A DNA stretch of 16,066 bases from Chthonomonas sp. UBA6659. Its GTDB lineage: Bacteria > Armatimonadota > Fimbriimonadia > Fimbriimonadales > Fimbriimonadaceae. The translations under genes were made by a program, and so were the position numbers. Positions 13,259-16,066 of this stretch are shown here, one piece after another (within the stretch, counting starts at the first letter, position 1; every line of letters begins with the position of its first letter). Below the pieces are notes generated by a model. It did no database searches. It was not told the origin of the DNA and saw only the letters and a program-made list of their open reading frames with translations. The stretch is from the NCBI GenBank assembly GCA_002455425.1, contig DKKT01000028.1:1-16066 (forward strand), read 5' to 3'.

Positions 13259-13295
13259 ACAGCAAAGGCCTCCGGAAACGGGGGTCTTTTGCTGT
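13259..13295 (+). terminator. Terminator-like hairpin before the M24 peptidase gene
   Basis: ACAGCAAA pairs perfectly with TTTGCTGT at the ends. The inner stem GGCCTCC/GGGGGTC carries wobbles and one C/T mismatch and closes near a GAAA loop. Read as an intrinsic terminator, the inner GC stem is followed by TTTT (13287-13290) and preceded by AAA, so it could work on both strands. It ends the riboswitch RNA 28 bases before ATG 13323. Confidence 0.6.
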
Positions 13296-13310
13296 GTCGG
13301 GCCCGCCAAG

Positions 13311-13316
13311 TAGAAT
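13311..13316 (+). promoter_or_regulatory. -10 box TAGAAT of leaderless M24 peptidase gene
   Basis: TAGAAT is followed by 6 bases and ATG 13323. TTGCTG at 13289-13294 with a 16-base spacer is a fair -35 candidate, one of the few visible here. It overlaps the end of the terminator hairpin. Confidence 0.6.
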
Positions 13317-13322
13317 CGCGTC

Positions 13323-14503
13323 ATGCCCTCCCTCACACGCGAGAAGCTCGATCAGGCCCGCAAGTTGGTCGCCGATGCCGGGGTCGACGTTTGGATGGTG
13401 TTTGTCCGGGAGACGTCGGGGGGAAGCGATCCCTGCCTTCCCCTGATCCTGGACGCGGGTCTCACCTGGCAGAGCGCGCTGATGGTGACCCGGACCGGTG
13501 AGACGATCGCGGTTCTCGGCAACTATGATGCCGATCCGCTTCGCGTCTCGGGTGATTGGGACCGGATCGTGCCGTATGTGCAGGGGATTCGGGAGCCGCT
13601 TCTCGAGGTTCTGGACGGAGTATGCGGCGACCATCCCCGCATCGCGGTGAACACATCGACCAGCGACGACAAGGCCGATGGCATCACACACGGTATGTAT
13701 AGACTTTTGGAAACATACCTATCCGGAACTCGATTGGAAGAGGCGCTCGTGAGCGCGGAAGGAATCGCCATGGCGCTCAGGGGTCGGAAGTCGGCGGAGG
13801 AGGTCCGGCGGATGCGGCGGGCGATTGCGGAGACCGACGCGCTGTTCGATCTGGCCGCGGCTCACGCCCGGGTCGGGGCGAGCGAGCGAGCGATCTACCG
13901 ATTGATCCAGGAGCGGATCGATGCCCAGGGCTTCGGGTACGGCTGGGAGCGGGCCGGGAATCCGATCGTGAACTCAGGTCCCGACTCGATGATCGGGCAC
14001 GGGATTCCGTCGGACACGATCACGATTCAGCCTGGCCACATCTTCCATATCGACCTCGGAGTGGTCGTGGAGGGGTACAGCTCGGACATCCAAAGGTGCT
14101 GGTTCGTCGGGGACTCGGTTCCGGACGATGTGTCGGGCGCTTTCGACGCCGTCCAGGCCGCGATCTCAGCCGGTGCGTCGATGCTTCGACCGGGCATCGC
14201 GGGCTGGGAGGTCGATGCCGAGGGGCGGCGGACTCTCGTCGACCGAGGGTATCCGGAATATATGCATGCTCTTGGGCATCAAGTTGGACGAATGGCTCAC
14301 GACGGAGGCGCGTTGCTCGGCCCTCGGTGGGAGCGCTATGGTCGCACGCCGCTCATCCCGGTCTCGGTCGACGAAGTCTACACCCTGGAACTCGGTATCA
14401 CGGTTCCGGGACGGGGGTACCTTGGTTACGAGGAAATGGTGCAGGTTACGCCAGAAGGATGCACATTTCTTAGCAACCGTCCGACGTCGATGCCTTTGCT
14501 CGG

Positions 14504-14507
<4 letters not shown>
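13323..14507 (+). CDS. M24-family metallopeptidase (Xaa-Pro aminopeptidase/dipeptidase-like)
   Basis: A 394-residue cytosolic protein with the two-domain layout of aminopeptidase P and prolidase: a creatinase N-like domain (about 1-150) and a pita-bread catalytic domain (about 160-390). All five dinuclear metal ligands can be placed: D244 in HIDLG, D255 in SSDIQR, H319 in ALGHQVGR, E356 in TLELGI and E370 in GYEEMVQVT, plus H326 as an active-site histidine. It probably removes N-terminal residues before proline or splits X-Pro dipeptides; some M24 relatives act as creatinases. ATG 13323 has TAGAAT 6 bases upstream. The stop overlaps that of the convergent RNase PH gene (TTAG). A c-di-AMP riboswitch lies upstream but is separated by a hairpin terminator. 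Confidence 0.88.
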
Positions 14508-15241
<734 letters not shown>

Positions 15242-15246
15242 CCGAG

Positions 15247-15253
15247 CATAATG
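15247..15253. promoter_or_regulatory. Shared bidirectional -10 box CATAATG between rph and the EVE gene
   Basis: On the plus strand CATAAT (15247-15252) lies 7 bases before ATG 15260. On the minus strand CATTAT (15253-15248) lies 6 bases before ATG 15241. The two hexamers share five base pairs, so one symmetric element could open for both directions. Only 18 bases separate the two start codons. Confidence 0.55.
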
Positions 15254-15259
15254 AGACCG

Positions 15260-15724
15260 ATGCAGTACTGGCTGATGAAGTCGGAGCCCGACGTCTACGG
15301 GATCGACGACCTCATTCGGGACAAAGTGAACATGTGGGAGGGTTGCCGCAACTACACGGTGCGGAATTACCTCCGAGACGAGATGCAGGAGGGGGACCTC
15401 GCGTTCTTCTACCACTCGAACATCCCGCCGACCGGCGTGGTCGGGATCATGCGGGTCGTTCACGCGCCGTACCCGGATCCGACCCAGTTCGACCCCCAGA
15501 GCGAGTATCACGATCCGAAGAGCCCGAAGGACCAGCCGCGCTGGTTCGTGCGGGACGTCGAGTTCGTGGAGAAGTTCGCACGGGTGGTCTCGCTGGCCGA
15601 GATGAAAGCGACTCCAGGGCTCGAGGCGATGCCCGTGACCCAGAAAGGGCAGCGGCTGAGCATCACGAAGGTGTCTCCGAGCGAGTGGGACCTCGTGTGC
15701 ACGCTCGGGCGCTCCAACCGCTAG
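15260..15724 (+). CDS. EVE-domain protein (PUA/YTH-like fold)
   Basis: A 154-residue single-domain EVE protein. The N-terminus MQYWLMKSEPDVYGIDDL and the following WEGCRNYTVRNYLRD (26-40) and GDLAFFYHSN are the hallmarks of the family; later come GVVGIMRVV, DPRSEYHDPKS-like text (FDPQSEYHDPKS) and WFVRDVEF. EVE domains share the fold of YTH and PUA domains and bind modified bases in DNA or RNA. They occur in restriction or defence loci but also, as here, as solo housekeeping proteins of unknown role. ATG 15260 is fixed by family similarity; the ATG at 15251 and the earlier start at 15194 are rejected. No restriction or defence gene is visible beside it. Confidence 0.93.
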   Translation: MQYWLMKSEPDVYGIDDLIRDKVNMWEGCRNYTVRNYLRDEMQEGDLAFFYHSNIPPTGVVGIMRVVHAPYPDPTQFDPQSEYHDPKSPKDQPRWFVRDVEFVEKFARVVSLAEMKATPGLEAMPVTQKGQRLSITKVSPSEWDLVCTLGRSNR

Positions 15725-15739
15725 GCCTGGTTGACGGTC

Positions 15740-15754
15740 GGCGGCGTTGCCGCC
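15740..15754. other. Hairpin GGCGGC-GTT-GCCGCC between EVE gene and terminase
   Basis: A perfect 6-bp GC stem with a 3-base loop in the 38-base gap. No U-tract follows. It lies between TTGACG (15731-15736) and GATAGG (15755-15760), which together resemble a sigma70 promoter with an 18-base spacer, so it may be an operator-like dyad or only a transcription pause site. Confidence 0.3.
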
Positions 15755-15762
15755 GATAGGGT

Positions 15763-16066
15763 GTGGCCACTTATGCGCAGTTCCTCGCCGAGGTCTGGAC
15801 GCCCCATTCCGGGCAGCGGGAGTTCTTGGATCACCCGTCGCGGATCAAGGTCCTGGCCTGTGGGCGACGGTGGGGCAAGACGGACGCCTGTGCGGCCGCG
15901 ATCGTGGCCCAGTTGCTCGGCGAGACACCGACGCGGACGCTGATCCTCGCTCCGACGCTGGATCAGGCGCGCATGCTCTTCGACCGAGTCGTGGCACTCC
16001 TCGACGCCGTCCTCGCCAAGCGTCGGGCCCGCGACGCTCCCACCCGCCCACCCGCGGCGCGGGCCC
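15763..16066 (+). CDS. Phage-type terminase large subunit, N-terminal part (runs off window)
   Basis: The open frame from GTG 15763 continues through the window end (101 codons seen). It reads like the ATPase start of a terminase large subunit: TPHSGQREFLDHPSRIKV, then Walker A with the terminase-type CGRRWGKT (33-40, K39), then TRTLILAPTLDQARMLFDRV, which matches the segment after Walker A in these packaging motors. Residues 86-101 are Arg/Ala/Pro-rich (KRRARDAPTRPPAAR), unusual at this position. Walker B and the nuclease domain lie outside the window. It may mark the edge of a prophage, a gene transfer agent or a lone domesticated terminase. The start is uncertain: TTGACG-18-GATAGG upstream would begin transcription at or just after the GTG. 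Confidence 0.8.
   Translation, partial: MATYAQFLAEVWTPHSGQREFLDHPSRIKVLACGRRWGKTDACAAAIVAQLLGETPTRTLILAPTLDQARMLFDRVVALLDAVLAKRRARDAPTRPPAARA

Larger units (their letters stand above)
12942..13295 (+). ncRNA. Possible orphan c-di-AMP-controlled structured RNA
   Basis: From the proposed start near 12942 to the terminator-like hairpin ending at 13295 the strand reads as a chain of structures: a 5' hairpin, the c-di-AMP aptamer, GAGTCG-TGTCG-CGACTC (13079-13095), the palindrome CCCTCGATCGAGGG (13095-13108), a bulged hairpin at 13174-13194 with loop CTTG, a two-part stem ACACG/CGTGT with inner GCC-TTC-GGC (13211-13235), then the final hairpin. No ORF in this span has a credible start plus protein-like composition. 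The next gene has its own promoter downstream of the hairpin. The unit is therefore either a leader with a very long expression platform for the peptidase, or a stand-alone regulatory RNA. Confidence 0.35.

Noticed and set aside
13019..13336. 105-codon minus-strand frame across the riboswitch
   Set aside because: Covers the conserved aptamer and the terminator; no protein-like features or start signals.

Overview
The window is GC-rich (about two-thirds G+C by eye) and gene-dense. It looks like a single-copy chromosomal housekeeping and accessory region of a free-living diderm bacterium. A lipoprotein with a lipobox, a secreted protein that looks like an outer-membrane beta-barrel, and a FeoAB iron importer support a diderm envelope. 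Lineage cannot be fixed without searches; the mix of leaderless genes, a c-di-AMP riboswitch and the protein families present would fit Armatimonadota or another deep-branching group, but that is a guess.

Layout: (1) 83-2670: DinB-fold protein, degenerate rhomboid-like membrane protein, a convergent lipoprotein, and a divergent beta-barrel-like protein. (2) 2686-4383: bifunctional formiminotransferase-cyclodeaminase (histidine and folate one-carbon metabolism). (3) 4431-6116: a TlpA-like thioredoxin diverging from a Gfo/Idh/MocA oxidoreductase. (4) 6191-8586: feoA-feoB ferrous iron uptake operon. (5) 8595-10575: CapA-type metallophosphoesterase-fold protein and a membrane-anchored HEAT-repeat protein, with a possible 21-codon upstream ORF. 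(6) 10598-12862: a second Gfo/Idh/MocA oxidoreductase diverging from a monooxygenase-fold (ABM) protein that overlaps a threonine/serine dehydratase. (7) 12863-13322: the only long gene-free stretch. It holds a clear c-di-AMP (ydaO/yuaA) riboswitch aptamer, a chain of hairpins and a terminator-like hairpin, with no convincing regulated ORF. (8) 13323-15724: M24 metallopeptidase, convergent RNase PH, and a divergent EVE-domain protein. (9) 15763 to the end: N-terminal part of a phage-type terminase large subunit.

Two signals stand out. First, nearly every gene that begins a transcription unit has a -10-like hexamer (TATACT, CATAAT, TAGAAT, CATACT and similar) ending 6-8, mostly exactly 6, bases before its start codon. 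That is the geometry of leaderless transcription, and it resolves several start sites. Genes inside operons instead use stop/start overlaps or Shine-Dalgarno sites. At 15247-15253 one symmetric box appears to serve both RNase PH and the EVE gene. Second, the c-di-AMP riboswitch appears to head an RNA that ends before the next gene, and that gene has its own leaderless promoter. The riboswitch may therefore control a non-coding RNA or a very short product. The tail of this RNA carries a perfect 8-base copy of the 16S anti-Shine-Dalgarno sequence.
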